Assembly (NCBI RefSeq): GCF_015679185.1
Contig: NZ_CP064939.1
Location: 2,294,001-2,358,000 of the forward strand
DNA length: 64,000 bases
Reading direction: 5' to 3'
DNA from: Pedobacter endophyticus
GTDB taxonomy: Bacteria; Bacteroidota; Bacteroidia; Sphingobacteriales; Sphingobacteriaceae
How positions within the stretch are numbered: position 1 is the first letter of the stretch; every line of letters begins with the position of its first letter. Below, in pieces: positions 10,002 through 19,936 of the stretch. Made by a program: the position numbers and the translations under genes. The notes beneath the pieces were generated by a model. It was not told where the DNA came from. It saw only the letters and a program-made list of their open reading frames with translations, and did not search any database.

Positions 10002-10391
10002 TTAAACTCTTCTCTTTTTAGGAGGACGACATCCGTTGTGAGGAAGTGGAGTAATATCTTTAATAGACGTTACTTCGATACCTGCTACTTGCAAAGTTCT
10101 GATTGCAGATTCGCGACCTGAACCTGGACCTTTTACAAATACTTCAACTTTACGTAAACCTAAATCAAACGCAACTTTACCGCAATCTGAAGCGGCCTGA
10201 CCTGCTGCATAAGGCGTGTTCTTTTTAGAACCTTTGAAGCCCATTTTACCAGCTGAAGACCAAGAAATAGTTTGTCCGTTGTTGTTTGTTAAGGTAACGA
10301 TGATGTTGTTGAAAGTAGCATTGATGTGTGCCTGACCAACAGGCTCAATTACAACGATACGTTTTTTTGTTACTTTTTTACTTTTAGCCAT
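10002..10391 (-). CDS. rpsK: 30S ribosomal protein S11
   Basis: 129 residues, the normal length. Recognisable by [27 protein letters not shown]-like [20 protein letters not shown] core, and the C-terminal [18 protein letters not shown]11 sits on the small-subunit platform near the E site. It is 60 bases upstream of rpsD. The 151 bases between rpsM and this gene contain a word-repeat hairpin. Confidence 0.98.
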   Translation of the reverse strand: MAKSKKVTKKRIVVIEPVGQAHINATFNNIIVTLTNNNGQTISWSSAGKMGFKGSKKNTPYAAGQAASDCGKVAFDLGLRKVEVFVKGPGSGRESAIRTLQVAGIEVTSIKDITPLPHNGCRPPKKRRV

Positions 10392-10408
10392 TTTATCTTT
10401 TAGATTTT

Positions 10409-10537
10409 AGATATGAGACTTGAGATATGAGACTTTCTCTACCCCGGCACTCAGTATCCTAATTTTTCTCTTGTATTCCAGATTTGAGCAGATTAAAGGA
10501 TACATTTCTAATATCTCCAATCTCACATCTCATATCT
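10409..10537. repeat. Word-repeat hairpin in the rpsM-rpsK spacer
   Basis: AGATATGAGA occurs at 10409-10418 and 10423-10432, and its exact reverse complement TCTCATATCT at 10528-10537; a GTATCCT/AGGATAC pair lies between. The spacer transcript can fold into a long imperfect hairpin without a T-run. Confidence 0.65.
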
Positions 10538-10542
10538 ATCTA

Positions 10543-10920
10543 TTACTTAGTAGCTTTTTTCTTGTTAGCAACTGTTTTTCTCTTACCCTTACGAGTACGT
10601 GAGTTGTTTTTAGTACGTTGACCACGAGAAGGTAAACCTTTTCTGTGACGTAAACCACGGTAACAACCAATATCCATTAAACGTTTAATGTTTAACTGAA
10701 CCTCTGAGCGTAAAGCACCTTCTACTTTAATCTCGTCGTTAATCATGGTACGGATTGCTGTCAATTCATCATCAGACCAATCTTGTACTTTTTTGTTCAA
10801 ATCGATACCTGCAGTAGTCAAAATGCGCTGTGCAGTTGTTCTTCCTATCCCGTAGATATAGGTTAAACCGATCTCTCCTCTTTTGTTTCTTGGTAAATCA
10901 ATACCTGAAATCCTTGCCAT
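10543..10920 (-). CDS. rpsM: 30S ribosomal protein S13
   Basis: 125 residues. Begins [26 protein letters not shown] with the helix-turn [14 protein letters not shown], and ends in the basic tail [23 protein letters not shown], which reaches the P-site tRNA. S13 bridges the small-subunit head to L5. It is 70 bases downstream of rpmJ. Confidence 0.98.
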   Translation of the reverse strand: MARISGIDLPRNKRGEIGLTYIYGIGRTTAQRILTTAGIDLNKKVQDWSDDELTAIRTMINDEIKVEGALRSEVQLNIKRLMDIGCYRGLRHRKGLPSRGQRTKNNSRTRKGKRKTVANKKKATK

Positions 10921-10990
10921 ATTTTTGTATGTTTTTAAGTAATTCCGAACGGCGGGCCACCGTTGTACGGTAAATTACAATCTTTTCTAA

Positions 10991-11107
10991 TTACCCTTGA
11001 CGTTGCTTGTATTTAGGATTTTTCTTGTTGATAACGTAAAGTTTACCTTTACGGCGAATAATCTTGCAATCAGCGCTACGCTTTTTAATTGATGATCTAA
11101 CTTTCAT
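10991..11107 (-). CDS. rpmJ: 50S ribosomal protein L36 (zinc-free type)
   Basis: Short frame of 38 residues from an ATG at 11107 to a TAA at 10991, one base after infA. It reads [20 protein letters not shown], then [18 protein letters not shown], which is L36. Of the four usual zinc ligands (three Cys, one His) only Cys14 remains, so this is a C-minus form. L36 binds 23S domain VI near the factor-binding side. Confidence 0.96.
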   Translation of the reverse strand: MKVRSSIKKRSADCKIIRRKGKLYVINKKNPKYKQRQG

Positions 11108-11108
11108 T

Positions 11109-11327
11109 TTATTTGTATCTATAAGTAATGCGTCCTTTTGTTAAATCATAAGGAGACATTTCCAATTTAACCTTATCTCCAGGAAGAATTTTGATGTAGT
11201 GCATCCGCATCTTTCCCGAAATGTGCGCAATAATCTCATGCCCGTTCTCGAGTTCTACCCGGAACATCGCATTAGATAATGCTTCTCTTATTACTCCGTC
11301 TTGTTCAATTGAGGCTTGTTTAGCCAT
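11109..11327 (-). CDS. infA: Translation initiation factor IF-1
   Basis: 72 residues, typical length, one OB fold: [62 protein letters not shown]-1 occupies the ribosomal A site during initiation. It is tightly coupled to rpmJ (1 base). A TAATTTTG sequence (11372-11379, minus strand) in the 80 bases upstream resembles a Bacteroidota -7 box and could start an internal transcript, but no -33 element was found. Confidence 0.97.
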   Translation of the reverse strand: MAKQASIEQDGVIREALSNAMFRVELENGHEIIAHISGKMRMHYIKILPGDKVKLEMSPYDLTKGRITYRYK

Positions 11328-11407
11328 ATTTTATTGATTGTTACTTAATTAGCTGCTTCTAAACAGGGATGCAAAATTAAATAAAAAATTTTAATTATTT
11401 ATTTTTT

Positions 11408-12184
11408 TTATTGTAAAACTTCTTCGATAATAGAAAAGCTCGATAAAATCTCTGCTTTGCCCTTTTTTACCGCTACAGTGTGCTCAAAATGGGCCGACGG
11501 CTTGTTATCTTTTGAGGTTACTGTCCACCCGTCGTTATGAAATTTAACACCGGCAACGCCTGCATTAATCATCGGTTCGATAGCAATCACCATTCCCTCT
11601 TCCAACTTTGGGCCCGAACCACGCTTGCCGTAATTTGGAACCTCTGGCTTTTCGTGAAGCTTTACGCCAACACCATGCCCAACCAGTTCCCTAACTACAC
11701 CAAAACCATTGGCCTCTGCATATTGCTGAACGGCAAAACCAATATCGCCAATACGCATACCAACAACGGCCTTTTCTATACCTAACTCCAGGCAACGTTT
11801 CGTAACCTCAATTAGCTTTTGTCTTTCTGCGTCAATTTCTCCGATAGAGAAAGTGTAAGCCGAATCGCCAACGTAATTGTTTAATATTACCCCACAATCA
11901 ACAGAGATTAAATCACCTTCTTGTATCGCATAATCGCTGGGAAAACCATGAACTACTTGTTCGTTTGGCGAAATGCAGAGCGAATTTGGAAAGCCATTGT
12001 AATTTAAAAAAGCTGGAACAGCACCGTGATCGCTAATGAACTCATAGGCGAGCTTATCTAATGATAACGTAGTTACACCCGGTTTTATCACCTTGGCCAC
12101 TTCGGCCAGGGTTTTAGAAACGAGCATAGCACTTTCTCGTATTAACTCGATCTCTTCAAGAGACTTGTAATAAATTTTCGACAT
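11408..12184 (-). CDS. map: Type I methionine aminopeptidase
   Basis: 258 residues; removes the initiator Met from nascent proteins. The metal ligands are visible: Asp in SVDCGVILNNYVGDSAY (two Asp), His in VGHGVGVKLHE, Glu in GMVIAIEPMI and Glu in HFEHTVAV. There is no N-terminal extension. It lies between secY and infA. The adk gene, often located between secY and map in other phyla, is absent here. Confidence 0.97.
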   Translation of the reverse strand: MSKIYYKSLEEIELIRESAMLVSKTLAEVAKVIKPGVTTLSLDKLAYEFISDHGAVPAFLNYNGFPNSLCISPNEQVVHGFPSDYAIQEGDLISVDCGVILNNYVGDSAYTFSIGEIDAERQKLIEVTKRCLELGIEKAVVGMRIGDIGFAVQQYAEANGFGVVRELVGHGVGVKLHEKPEVPNYGKRGSGPKLEEGMVIAIEPMINAGVAGVKFHNDGWTVTSKDNKPSAHFEHTVAVKKGKAEILSSFSIIEEVLQ

Positions 12185-12198
12185 TTATCTCTACTTTT

Positions 12199-12297
12199 GA
12201 ATGAGTGAATTTTGAATGAGTGAATAGCTAAAAAGCAATTCATTCATTCTATCATTTCCCAAAGGGACGCCCTTGGCAAAAATGCGCTCATTCAATA
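12199..12297. repeat. GAATGAGTGAAT word repeats in the secY-map spacer
   Basis: GAATGAGTGAAT occurs at 12199-12210 and 12214-12225; the near reverse complement ATTCATTCATTC at 12238-12249 and CTCATTCAAT at about 12288-12297 allow a hairpin. The same words occur in the rplO-rpmD spacer and at 56.25 kb. Confidence 0.65.
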
Positions 12298-12306
12298 ATT
12301 TATTGT

Positions 12307-13647
12307 TTACAAAGCCGCATTGCTACTGGCAGCAGGAACACCTGTTCTACCTGTAACTCTGCCGGTTTTCATTAACCCATCGTAGTGACGCATTAGTAGA
12401 TAACTTTCTATTTGTTGCAAAGTATCTAAAACTACACCTACCAGAATTAATAACGAGGTACCACCAAAGAAATGCGCAAACTCTTGTTTAATACCGAATT
12501 TAACGGCTATAGAAGGCAAAATAGCTATGATTGCCAAAAATATTGCACCTGGAAAAGTGATCTTCGAAATAACATCATCAATAAATGTTGATGTTGCTAA
12601 GCCCGGCTTGATACCAGGAATAAAACCACCGTTTTTCTTCATATCGTCGCTCATTTGAGTCGGATTTACCGTAATTGCAGTATAGAAGAAAGTAAATGCG
12701 ATAATTAAGAATGCAAATGTTAAGCTATAAGCTAATGAAGTTGTGTTGCTAAATTGAATTAACCATGAGCCCTGCAATGAAGGAACAAACGACATTAAAG
12801 CACCTGGAATAAACATTAACGCCTGTGCGAAAATGATTGGCATAACGCCGGCAGCATTTACCTTTAAGGGGATGTACTGACGAACTCCGCCGAACTGACG
12901 GTTACCAACAATTTTCTTTGCGTATTGTACCGGAACTTTGCGTACGCCCTGAACAATTAAAATGGTAAACATTACAACCGCAAATAACGCAACGATCTCT
13001 AAAACCAATGCAACCGGACCACCGCCTTCGCTGGCAGAACCCACACGTGCACTGAACTCCTGAGAAATTGCAACTGGTAAACGAGCGATGATACCCACCA
13101 TAATGATTAGCGATGTACCGTTACCAATACCTTTATCGGTAATTTTTTCACCCAACCACATTACAAATAGCGTACCTGCAGTTAATACAATTGTAGATAA
13201 CACCAAAAACAGGGTGTTTGGTAATAAAATTGCCTCTTTCGGAACTTGCGTTTTAATGTAACCAACTGATTGAACAATTGTGATTGCTACCGTAAGGTAA
13301 CGTGTAATCTGGTTCATTTTCTTTCTACCACTTTCGCCCTCTTTCTGCATTTTTTGGAAAGAAGGAACAGCAATACCTAATAGTTGCACCACAATTGATG
13401 CAGAGATATAAGGCATTACCCCTAATGCAAGGATAGATACACGAGAAAACGATCCTCCGGCAAACATATCTAGTAAGCCTAAAATTCCCGATTTTTCGTT
13501 ATCACCTAACGCATTTGGATCTACACCTGGTAAAACCACGTGAGATACGAAACGGTATACCAAAAGAATGAAGAGCGTAAACAAGATACGCTCTTTCAAT
13601 TCTTGAATTTTCCAGATATTACTTAAAGTAGTAAATAGCTTCTTCAT
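12307..13647 (-). CDS. secY: Protein translocase subunit SecY
   Basis: 446 residues with ten predicted membrane helices; the channel of the Sec translocon. Diagnostic stretches are GLLDMFAGGSFSRVSILALG (plug and helix 2 region), ISASIVVQLL, KGIGNGTSLIIMVGI and the cytosolic loop RKVPVQYAKKIVGNRQFGGV, and NGGFIPGIKPG before helix 8. It starts 8 bases after rplO, as in the usual spc operon. Confidence 0.98.
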   Translation of the reverse strand: MKKLFTTLSNIWKIQELKERILFTLFILLVYRFVSHVVLPGVDPNALGDNEKSGILGLLDMFAGGSFSRVSILALGVMPYISASIVVQLLGIAVPSFQKMQKEGESGRKKMNQITRYLTVAITIVQSVGYIKTQVPKEAILLPNTLFLVLSTIVLTAGTLFVMWLGEKITDKGIGNGTSLIIMVGIIARLPVAISQEFSARVGSASEGGGPVALVLEIVALFAVVMFTILIVQGVRKVPVQYAKKIVGNRQFGGVRQYIPLKVNAAGVMPIIFAQALMFIPGALMSFVPSLQGSWLIQFSNTTSLAYSLTFAFLIIAFTFFYTAITVNPTQMSDDMKKNGGFIPGIKPGLATSTFIDDVISKITFPGAIFLAIIAILPSIAVKFGIKQEFAHFFGGTSLLILVGVVLDTLQQIESYLLMRHYDGLMKTGRVTGRTGVPAASSNAAL

Positions 13648-13655
13648 TTAATAAA

Positions 13656-14102
13656 TTACAATTTTACAATTGAACCACCTGCTGCTTCAATAGCTTTTTG
13701 TGCGGTTGCAGAAAACGCATGTGCAGTAACTTCTAATTTTGCTTTAACTTCACCACGACCTAAAATTTTAACCAAGTCGTTTTTAGAAGCCAAACCGTGT
13801 GCTTGCAAGGCTGCAAAATCGATAGTTGTTAAGTTATGCTTTTCAGCTAATTCTTGAAGTACATCTAAGTTTACGCCAACATACTCTGTACGGTTAATTG
13901 GTTTGAAACCAACTTTTGGTACACGACGTTGTAATGGCATTTGACCACCTTCGAAACCTACTTTTGAAGAGTAACCCGAACGTGATTGTGCACCTTTGTG
14001 ACCGCGTGTTGATGTACCGCCACGACCAGAACCTGTACCACGACCAATTCTCTTTCTGTTTTTTGTAGAACCTTGTGCAGGTTTTAAATTACTTAAATTC
14101 AT
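13656..14102 (-). CDS. rplO: 50S ribosomal protein L15
   Basis: 148 residues from [20 protein letters not shown]. The frame is open 15 codons further upstream, but the family start is this ATG. The Gly/Arg-rich N-terminus ([20 protein letters not shown]) is the extended tail that threads into 23S rRNA. It follows rpmD after 135 bases containing a hairpin. Confidence 0.97.
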   Translation of the reverse strand: MNLSNLKPAQGSTKNRKRIGRGTGSGRGGTSTRGHKGAQSRSGYSSKVGFEGGQMPLQRRVPKVGFKPINRTEYVGVNLDVLQELAEKHNLTTIDFAALQAHGLASKNDLVKILGRGEVKAKLEVTAHAFSATAQKAIEAAGGSIVKL

Positions 14103-14167
14103 TTTTTTGAACTTGTGTTGCCCTTCGCTTTCACTAAACAGGTACAACGATAAATAAATAACGATTG

Positions 14168-14218
14168 AGTTTTGAATGAGCGAATGATTGAATGTTATTC
14201 ATTCTCTCATTCAAAATT
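14168..14218. repeat. GAATGAG hairpin in the rpmD-rplO spacer
   Basis: TTTTGAATGAG (14170-14180) and its exact reverse complement CTCATTCAAAA (14206-14216) flank further GAATG/CATTC words. No T-run follows on the transcribed strand. Confidence 0.65.
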
Positions 14219-14237
14219 CTATCATTTAATAATTCTC

Positions 14238-14417
14238 TTAAATTGCTTCGATAGCTACCAAATGATTCACTTTGCGAACCATACCGATAATTTGTGGTGT
14301 AGCTTCAACCTCAACACTTTGGTTCATTTTAGATAAACCCAAAGCCTGAACGGTTCTTTTTTGGCGCTCGCTTCTGTCGATAACGCTTTTTATTTGTGTT
14401 ATTTTGATCTTAGCCAT
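14238..14417 (-). CDS. rpmD: 50S ribosomal protein L30
   Basis: 59 residues from an ATG at 14417 to TAA at 14238, 4 bases after rpsE. The sequence MAKIKITQIKSVIDRSERQK, then RTVQALGLSKMNQSVEVE and GMVRKVNHLVAIEAI, is a standard L30. It binds 23S domain II near the subunit back. Confidence 0.97.
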   Translation of the reverse strand: MAKIKITQIKSVIDRSERQKRTVQALGLSKMNQSVEVEATPQIIGMVRKVNHLVAIEAI

Positions 14418-14421
14418 GATA

Positions 14422-14940
14422 TTATCCGTTAAATACTTTGTTTAAATCTATACCACGAGTTTGAGCTACTGTATAAGCATCACGCATTTTTGTTAATGCA
14501 TCAACAGTTGCTTTTACCACGTTGTGCGGGTTTGATGAACCTTTAGATTTTGCCAAAACGTTATGTACGCCGGCACTCTCTAATACGGCACGCATTGCAC
14601 CACCTGCAATTACTCCGGTACCTACAGCAGCTGGTTTGATTAATACAAAACCACCTGAGAATTTACCGATTTGCTCGTGAGGAACAGTACCGTTTAAAAT
14701 CGGAACTTTTACCAAGTTCTTTTTAGCATCATCCACACCTTTTGCAATTGCTTCAGTTACTTCTTTCGCCTTGCCTAAACCGAAACCAACAACACCGTTC
14801 TCATCACCTACAACAACAATTGCTGAGAAGCTGAAAGTACGGCCACCTTTGGTTACTTTGGCAACACGTTGTATACTAACCAAACGATCTTTTAACTCGA
14901 TATCGGTGGTTTTTACTCTTTTTATATTAATAGTTGACAT
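14422..14940 (-). CDS. rpsE: 30S ribosomal protein S5
   Basis: 172 residues. The double-stranded-RNA-binding domain starts at about residue 16 ([20 protein letters not shown]), followed by [20 protein letters not shown] and the C-terminal domain [21 protein letters not shown]5 sits at the mRNA entry site and affects decoding accuracy. It is 17 bases after rplR. Confidence 0.98.
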   Translation of the reverse strand: MSTINIKRVKTTDIELKDRLVSIQRVAKVTKGGRTFSFSAIVVVGDENGVVGFGLGKAKEVTEAIAKGVDDAKKNLVKVPILNGTVPHEQIGKFSGGFVLIKPAAVGTGVIAGGAMRAVLESAGVHNVLAKSKGSSNPHNVVKATVDALTKMRDAYTVAQTRGIDLNKVFNG

Positions 14941-14957
14941 CTTACTTTTTCTTCAGA

Positions 14958-15311
14958 TTAAAATACTAAACCAGCTTCGCGGGCACCCTCTGCCAACGAT
15001 TTTACACGACCGTGGTATAAATAGCCATTTCTATCGAAAACAACTTCTTTAACACCTGCAGCAATTGCTTTTTCGGCAACTAATTTGCCTACCGCAACTG
15101 ATTGGTCGCTTTTGTTTCCAGTACCAGTAAAATCTTTCGATAATGATGATGCTGATGCTATTGTTTTACCGGTTACATCGTTAATTACCTGAGCATAAAT
15201 CCCTTTATTGCTTCTATATACAGATAACCTTGGACGCTCTTCCGAACCGGTAAGTCTTTTTCTGATCCCTTTTTTAATACGATCTCTTCTTGATAATTTT
15301 TTACCTGCCAT
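14958..15311 (-). CDS. rplR: 50S ribosomal protein L18
   Basis: 117 residues. The basic N-terminus [20 protein letters not shown] is followed by [20 protein letters not shown] and ends [18 protein letters not shown]18 binds 5S rRNA and attaches it to the large subunit with L5. It starts 5 bases after rplF. Confidence 0.98.
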   Translation of the reverse strand: MAGKKLSRRDRIKKGIRKRLTGSEERPRLSVYRSNKGIYAQVINDVTGKTIASASSLSKDFTGTGNKSDQSVAVGKLVAEKAIAAGVKEVVFDRNGYLYHGRVKSLAEGAREAGLVF

Positions 15312-15316
15312 GATTA

Positions 15317-15874
15317 CTATTTTTTAGATGCTGATTTACCTGCTTTTCTTCTTAACACTTCACCTACAAACTTGATACCTTTACCTTTATAAGGCTCTGG
15401 TGCACGTAACGAACGGATTTTCGCTGCTACCTGACCAATCAATTGTTTGTCAATACTTTCTAAAATGATTTTAGGAGTCTGACCTTTTTCTGAAGATGTA
15501 GTTACCTTAATCTCAGCTGGCAATTGAAATACATAGTGGTGAGAATAACCCAAAACCAGATCCAGTGTATTACCTTGGTTTGTAGCACGGTAACCAACAC
15601 CTACGAGTTCTTGTGTTAATTTATAACCTTCTGTAACACCAATAACCATGTTATTAAGCAATGAGCGATATAAACCGTGTAATGCTTTGTGTTTCTTTTG
15701 TTCTGACGGACGTTGAACTGTTAAAGTTCCATCCTCTTGACTTACAGTGATGTCTTTATCAACTGTTTGTGTTAATTCACCTTTAGGGCCTTTTACAGTT
15801 ACAACGTTATCGTTAGATACGGTAATTGTAACACCTGAAGGGATTGTAATTGGGGCTTTTCCTATTCTTGACAT
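15317..15874 (-). CDS. rplF: 50S ribosomal protein L6
   Basis: 185 residues with the duplicated L6 fold: [20 protein letters not shown] in the first half and [21 protein letters not shown] in the second, ending near [20 protein letters not shown]6 lies next to the sarcin-ricin loop at the factor-binding site. It is 19 bases after rpsH. Confidence 0.98.
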   Translation of the reverse strand: MSRIGKAPITIPSGVTITVSNDNVVTVKGPKGELTQTVDKDITVSQEDGTLTVQRPSEQKKHKALHGLYRSLLNNMVIGVTEGYKLTQELVGVGYRATNQGNTLDLVLGYSHHYVFQLPAEIKVTTSSEKGQTPKIILESIDKQLIGQVAAKIRSLRAPEPYKGKGIKFVGEVLRRKAGKSASKK

Positions 15875-15893
15875 TGTGTTGTTCTCCTAAATA

Positions 15894-16292
15894 TTAATAA
15901 ACGTGACACAATACCTCACCACCAATGTTTAATTTGGCTGCTTCTTTATCGGTCATTACACCTTTAGAAGTAGATAAGATTGCGATACCTAAACCGTTTA
16001 ATACTCTTGGCATATTTTCAACGCCTGCATACTGTCTCAAACCTGGTTTACTTACTCGCACTAATGTACGAATAGCAGGAATTTTAGTTATTGGATTGTA
16101 CTTCAAAGCAATTTTAATGGTGCCTTGAACAGTAGTATCCTCAAATTTATAATTCGCGATGTAACCTTTATCAAAAAGTACTTTTGTAATTTCCTTTTTA
16201 AGGTTTGATGCAGGAATTTCTACAACTCTGTGGTTGGCCTTAATGGCATTCCTTACTCTTGTTAAATAATCTGCTATTGGATCTGTATTCAT
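15894..16292 (-). CDS. rpsH: 30S ribosomal protein S8
   Basis: 132 residues from MNTDPIADYLTRVRNAIKAN; the frame is open 13 codons further upstream but the family start is at 16292. The C-terminal signature GVMTDKEAAKLNIGGEVLCHVY is intact. S8 binds the 16S central domain and in some bacteria represses the spc operon. An unusually long gap (233 bases) separates it from rpsN. Confidence 0.97.
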   Translation of the reverse strand: MNTDPIADYLTRVRNAIKANHRVVEIPASNLKKEITKVLFDKGYIANYKFEDTTVQGTIKIALKYNPITKIPAIRTLVRVSKPGLRQYAGVENMPRVLNGLGIAILSTSKGVMTDKEAAKLNIGGEVLCHVY

Positions 16293-16366
16293 TTTTATTG
16301 TTTTTGATAGTGGTTTCCTTCCGTTACCCAACGGTGGGACCTGCTATCGGTTAAAATTCTTTTTTT

Positions 16367-16523
16367 AAGCTTAAAGGTAAAAGATCAAAGCTTAAAGCGC
16401 ATGTATATCGCTTTAAACTTTGAAATTGTTTTTCTTTTCGCTTTTGGCTATCCCCCGACTTTCGGACTCCCGACTTCGGACTGCCTTTGATCTTTCAGCT
16501 TTTAGCTTTCTGCTTAAAGCTTA
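16367..16523. repeat. Word-repeat hairpin in the rpsN-rpsH spacer
   Basis: AAAGATCAAAG (16380-16390) and its exact reverse complement CTTTGATCTTT (16485-16495) are flanked by AAGCTTAAAG-type words on both sides. In between are CCCGACTTTCGGACTCCCGAC words related to those at 25.6, 43.3 and 57.1 kb. Confidence 0.65.
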
Positions 16524-16525
16524 TA

Positions 16526-16795
16526 TTACCAAGATGCTTTTTTAACACCTGGGATTTTACCGTCTAGCGCCATTTGGCGGAAAGTTACCCTCGAAATACC
16601 GAAAGTACGCATATATCCACGTGGGCGGCCAGTTAATTTACAACGGTTGTGTAAACGTACCGGAGATGAGTTTTTAGGTAATTTATCTAAACCTTCGAAA
16701 TCTCCTGCAGCTTTTAATGCTGCACGTTTTTCAGCGTATCTAGCTACCAATTTTTGGCGCTTAACTTCGCGTGCTTTTACACCTTCTTTTGCCAT
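16526..16795 (-). CDS. rpsN: 30S ribosomal protein S14 (zinc-free type)
   Basis: 89 residues, the longer C-minus form. It carries the core [20 protein letters not shown] but only one Cys of the zinc ribbon. The start codon overlaps the rplE stop by one base, so translation is probably coupled. S14 assembles late into the small-subunit head. Confidence 0.97.
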   Translation of the reverse strand: MAKEGVKAREVKRQKLVARYAEKRAALKAAGDFEGLDKLPKNSSPVRLHNRCKLTGRPRGYMRTFGISRVTFRQMALDGKIPGVKKASW

Positions 16796-17358
16796 TATTC
16801 TGCTGTTTTTTGATTTTTAAATGGTAATCCGAATTGTTTCAATAACTCTAATGCCTCAACGTCAGATTTTGCCGAAGTTACGAAAGTTATATCCATCCCT
16901 AAAATTTTATTGATTTTATCTATATTAATCTCTGGGAAGATGATTTGCTCAGTAACACCTAATGTGTAGTTACCTTTTCCATCGAAACCTTTATCGTTAA
17001 TACCTTTGAAATCACGAATACGTGGCAAAGCTACAGAGATCAAACGATCTAAGAACTCGTACATATTGTTATCGCGTAATGTAACACGTACACCTACTGG
17101 CATACCTTTACGCAATTTAAAGTTAGAGATATCTTTTTTAGATTGTGCCGGAACCGCTTGCTGACCAGTAATGGTTGTCAACTCAACGATTGTGGTATCC
17201 ATAATCTTTTTATCAGTAACAGAAAAACGACCAACACCCTGATTGATACAGATTTTTTCCAATTTAGGAACCTGCATTACAGTTTTGTACTGAAATTTTT
17301 CTTTCAATGCATTTACAACTTCTTCTTTGTATTTGCTTTTTAATCTAGGTGTAGCCAT
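16795..17358 (-). CDS. rplE: 50S ribosomal protein L5
   Basis: 187 residues. Recognisable by [40 protein letters not shown] and [21 protein letters not shown]5 anchors 5S rRNA and contacts S13 and P-site tRNA. It overlaps rplX and rpsN by one base each. Confidence 0.98.
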   Translation of the reverse strand: MATPRLKSKYKEEVVNALKEKFQYKTVMQVPKLEKICINQGVGRFSVTDKKIMDTTIVELTTITGQQAVPAQSKKDISNFKLRKGMPVGVRVTLRDNNMYEFLDRLISVALPRIRDFKGINDKGFDGKGNYTLGVTEQIIFPEINIDKINKILGMDITFVTSAKSDVEALELLKQFGLPFKNQKTAE

Positions 17359-17699
17359 TATTTAATTTCCTCCCCTGAAATTTTAGCAACTCTAACTATT
17401 TTGCCATCAGCGTTTAGTTTACGACCAACTCGGGTAGCTTTACCAGATTTTGGATCAACCAACATCAAGTTAGAAATGTGAAGAGCAGCTTCTTTTTTAA
17501 TAATACCACCGTTCGGATTTGCAGCATTTGGTTTAGTATGTTTAGATACTAAGTTAATGCCTTCTACAATGGCTCTGTTTTTATCTTTTTGTACTAAAAG
17601 TACTTTTCCTTGTTGACCTTTTGAATCGCCAGCAATTACTTTAACTAAATCTCCAGTGCGGATTTTAAGTTTTGATGGTGTATTTACTTTGTTTCCCAT
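17358..17699 (-). CDS. rplX: 50S ribosomal protein L24
   Basis: 113 residues with the KOW motif [20 protein letters not shown] near the N-terminus and [20 protein letters not shown] later. L24 initiates assembly of the 23S 5' domain. It starts 1 base after rplN. Confidence 0.98.
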   Translation of the reverse strand: MGNKVNTPSKLKIRTGDLVKVIAGDSKGQQGKVLLVQKDKNRAIVEGINLVSKHTKPNAANPNGGIIKKEAALHISNLMLVDPKSGKATRVGRKLNADGKIVRVAKISGEEIK

Positions 17700-17700
17700 T

Positions 17701-18069
17701 TTATAATACCTCCGGTGCTAATGATACAATTTTCATGAATTGTTTTTCACGTAGTTCTCTCGCAACCGGGCCAAAGATACGTGTACCTCTTGGCTCATCC
17801 TGTGCGTTCAATAATACAGCAGCATTATCGTCAAAACGGATATAAGAACCATCTTTACGACGGATTTCTTTTTTAGTTCTTACAACAACTGCTTTAGAAA
17901 CTGTACCTTTTTTAATATTACCTGACGGTAATGCGCTTTTTACGGTAACAACTACCTTATCACCAATTGAAGCATAACGTTTGCCGGTTCCACCTAGCAC
18001 GCGAATTACCAATACTTCTTTTGCGCCGCTGTTATCAGCAACGTTTAATCTCGATTCCTGTTGTACCAT
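17701..18069 (-). CDS. rplN: 50S ribosomal protein L14
   Basis: 122 residues, standard length: [20 protein letters not shown] to [21 protein letters not shown]14 forms an intersubunit bridge with 16S rRNA. It starts 1 base after rpsQ. Confidence 0.98.
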   Translation of the reverse strand: MVQQESRLNVADNSGAKEVLVIRVLGGTGKRYASIGDKVVVTVKSALPSGNIKKGTVSKAVVVRTKKEIRRKDGSYIRFDDNAAVLLNAQDEPRGTRIFGPVARELREKQFMKIVSLAPEVL

Positions 18070-18070
18070 C

Positions 18071-18325
18071 TTATTTAGCTCTTTCTAAAATTTGTACCAA
18101 TCTCCAGTTCTTGTTTTTACTCAACGGACGAGTTTCCATAATCAATACTGTATCACCGATACCGCATTCGTTTTTCTCGTCGTGAGCCATAAATTTGGCA
18201 GTTTTCTTCACGAACTTACCATAAATCGGGTGTTTTACCTTACGCTCAACGCTCACTACAACAGATTTATCCATCTTGTTGCTTACCACTAACCCGGTTC
18301 TTGTTTTTCTTAATTGTCTTTCCAT
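18071..18325 (-). CDS. rpsQ: 30S ribosomal protein S17
   Basis: 84 residues, OB fold: [60 protein letters not shown]17 is an early binder of the 16S 5' domain. It is 13 bases after rpmC. Confidence 0.98.
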   Translation of the reverse strand: MERQLRKTRTGLVVSNKMDKSVVVSVERKVKHPIYGKFVKKTAKFMAHDEKNECGIGDTVLIMETRPLSKNKNWRLVQILERAK

Positions 18326-18338
18326 GTCGACTTTCGAA

Positions 18339-18551
18339 TTATTTAGTTTCAGTAGCTGACTCGGCTTTTGATACCGCAGTCAGTTGTGTGTTTAAACGGG
18401 CTATGTCTTTCCTTACTTTTGCAATACGCGAAGGATTTTCGATAGCTGAAATAGTGTGAGCGAACTTTAATTTTGACAAGTTCTCTTTTTCTTCCGCAAT
18501 CTTAGCTACTAATTCTTCTTTTGAAAGCCCTGTGATTTCTGAATTTTTCAT
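18339..18551 (-). CDS. rpmC: 50S ribosomal protein L29
   Basis: 70 residues, two long helices: [20 protein letters not shown] and [20 protein letters not shown], with a short Ala/Glu/Thr tail. L29 lies at the exit tunnel and helps dock targeting factors. It is 73 bases after rplP. Confidence 0.97.
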   Translation of the reverse strand: MKNSEITGLSKEELVAKIAEEKENLSKLKFAHTISAIENPSRIAKVRKDIARLNTQLTAVSKAESATETK

Positions 18552-18624
18552 TTTGTTTTTCTTTTACGTTGAGTGTAGCGGTTATAATAAACAAGTATTT
18601 TACAACATTCACCTCAACACTTTA

Positions 18625-19047
18625 CTATGCTTCTACGTAATCTCTACGTACTACGAACTTGGTTTGGATTGGTAATTTTTGTGCTGCTAAACGCAATGCT
18701 TCTTTAGCTACTTCTAAAGGCACACCTTCAGCTTCGAAAATTACACGTCCAGGTCTTACAACTGCTACCCAATACTCAGGAGCACCTTTACCTTTACCCA
18801 TACGTACCTCAGCAGGTTTTTTAGTTACCGGTTTGTCAGGGAAAATTCTGATCCACACCTGGCCTTCACGTTTCATGAAACGTGTTACCGCGATACGGGC
18901 AGCCTCTATCTGGCGACTTGTGATCCAAGTGGCTTCTAAAGATTTGATACCGAAAGATCCGAATGCTAATTCAGCTCCACGAGAAGCTAAACCCTTCATT
19001 CTGCCTTTTTGCATCTTCCTGAACTTCGTTCTTTTTGGCTGTAACAT
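18625..19047 (-). CDS. rplP: 50S ribosomal protein L16
   Basis: 140 residues: [60 protein letters not shown]. The Arg of the hydroxylated loop (RMGKGKG context) is present. L16 supports A-site tRNA binding and organises the peptidyl-transferase region. It is 40 bases after rpsC. Confidence 0.98.
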   Translation of the reverse strand: MLQPKRTKFRKMQKGRMKGLASRGAELAFGSFGIKSLEATWITSRQIEAARIAVTRFMKREGQVWIRIFPDKPVTKKPAEVRMGKGKGAPEYWVAVVRPGRVIFEAEGVPLEVAKEALRLAAQKLPIQTKFVVRRDYVEA

Positions 19048-19087
19048 TTTATTTTGTTCTAATCGTTAAACGATGTTAATAAATCAA

Positions 19088-19927
19088 TTATTTACGAGGA
19101 CCTCTGTTAGCACCTGCGCCACCACCTCTGTTTGCACCACCCTGGCCTGGACCACGACCGCCTTGGTTTCCACCACGTCTGTCGCCACCGCCACGGTTAT
19201 CTCTTCCACCACCGCGGTTATCTCTTCCACCGAATGCTGGTTTATCTGACTGGCCTTTTGGACCGTTGTTTGTTGAACCAATGTTTGGCGACAAATCACG
19301 TTTTCCATAAACCTCACCTTTACAGATCCATACTTTAACGCCGATTTTACCATAAGTGGTTAAAGCCTCAGCTAAAGCATAGTCGATATCAGCACGGAAT
19401 GTATGCAAAGGCACTCTTCCTTCTTTGTACTGCTCGGTACGTGCCATCTCAGCACCACCTAAACGACCAGAAGTCATGATTTTGATACCTTCAGCACCCA
19501 TACGCATTGTTGATGCGATAGAAGATTTCATTGCTCTACGGAATGAGATCCTTGCTTCTAATTGTTTTGCAACACCTTCTGCAACTAATTGTGCATCAAG
19601 TTCTGGGCGTTTAATTTCGAAGATGTTAATTTGAATTTCCTTTTTAGTCAATTTCTTTAACTCTTCTTTAATTTTATCAACCTCAGCACCTGCTTTACCG
19701 ATTACAATACCCGGGCGAGCTGTGTGGATGGTTACCGTGATACGTTTTAACGTACGCTCGATAACTACTTTTGCAACACCGCCTTTTGCGATACGAGCAG
19801 AAAGGTATTTTCTTATTTTCTCATCTTCAACTAATTTATCGGAGTAGTTGTTGCCACCGAACCAGTTAGAATCCCATCCTTTGATGATGCCTAACCTGTT
19901 ACCTATTGGATTTGCTTTTTGTCCCAT
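19088..19927 (-). CDS. rpsC: 30S ribosomal protein S3 with Gly/Arg/Asn-rich tail
   Basis: 279 residues, longer than the ~233 of E. coli. The KH domain ([20 protein letters not shown], with the GxxG loop GKAG) and the S3 C-terminal domain ([20 protein letters not shown]) are normal. From about residue 225 to the end, a tail of repeats such as GGRDNRGGG and GGANRGGG follows, resembling RGG boxes. S3 forms the mRNA entry helicase site; the tail would extend from there. It is 9 bases after rplV. Confidence 0.97.
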   Translation of the reverse strand: MGQKANPIGNRLGIIKGWDSNWFGGNNYSDKLVEDEKIRKYLSARIAKGGVAKVVIERTLKRITVTIHTARPGIVIGKAGAEVDKIKEELKKLTKKEIQINIFEIKRPELDAQLVAEGVAKQLEARISFRRAMKSSIASTMRMGAEGIKIMTSGRLGGAEMARTEQYKEGRVPLHTFRADIDYALAEALTTYGKIGVKVWICKGEVYGKRDLSPNIGSTNNGPKGQSDKPAFGGRDNRGGGRDNRGGGDRRGGNQGGRGPGQGGANRGGGAGANRGPRK

Positions 19928-19936
19928 TTCCTAAAA

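Noticed and set aside
19084..19353. 89-codon Val/Thr-rich ORF on the rpsC strand
   Set aside because: Frame-shifted reading of the Gly/Arg-rich S3 tail.
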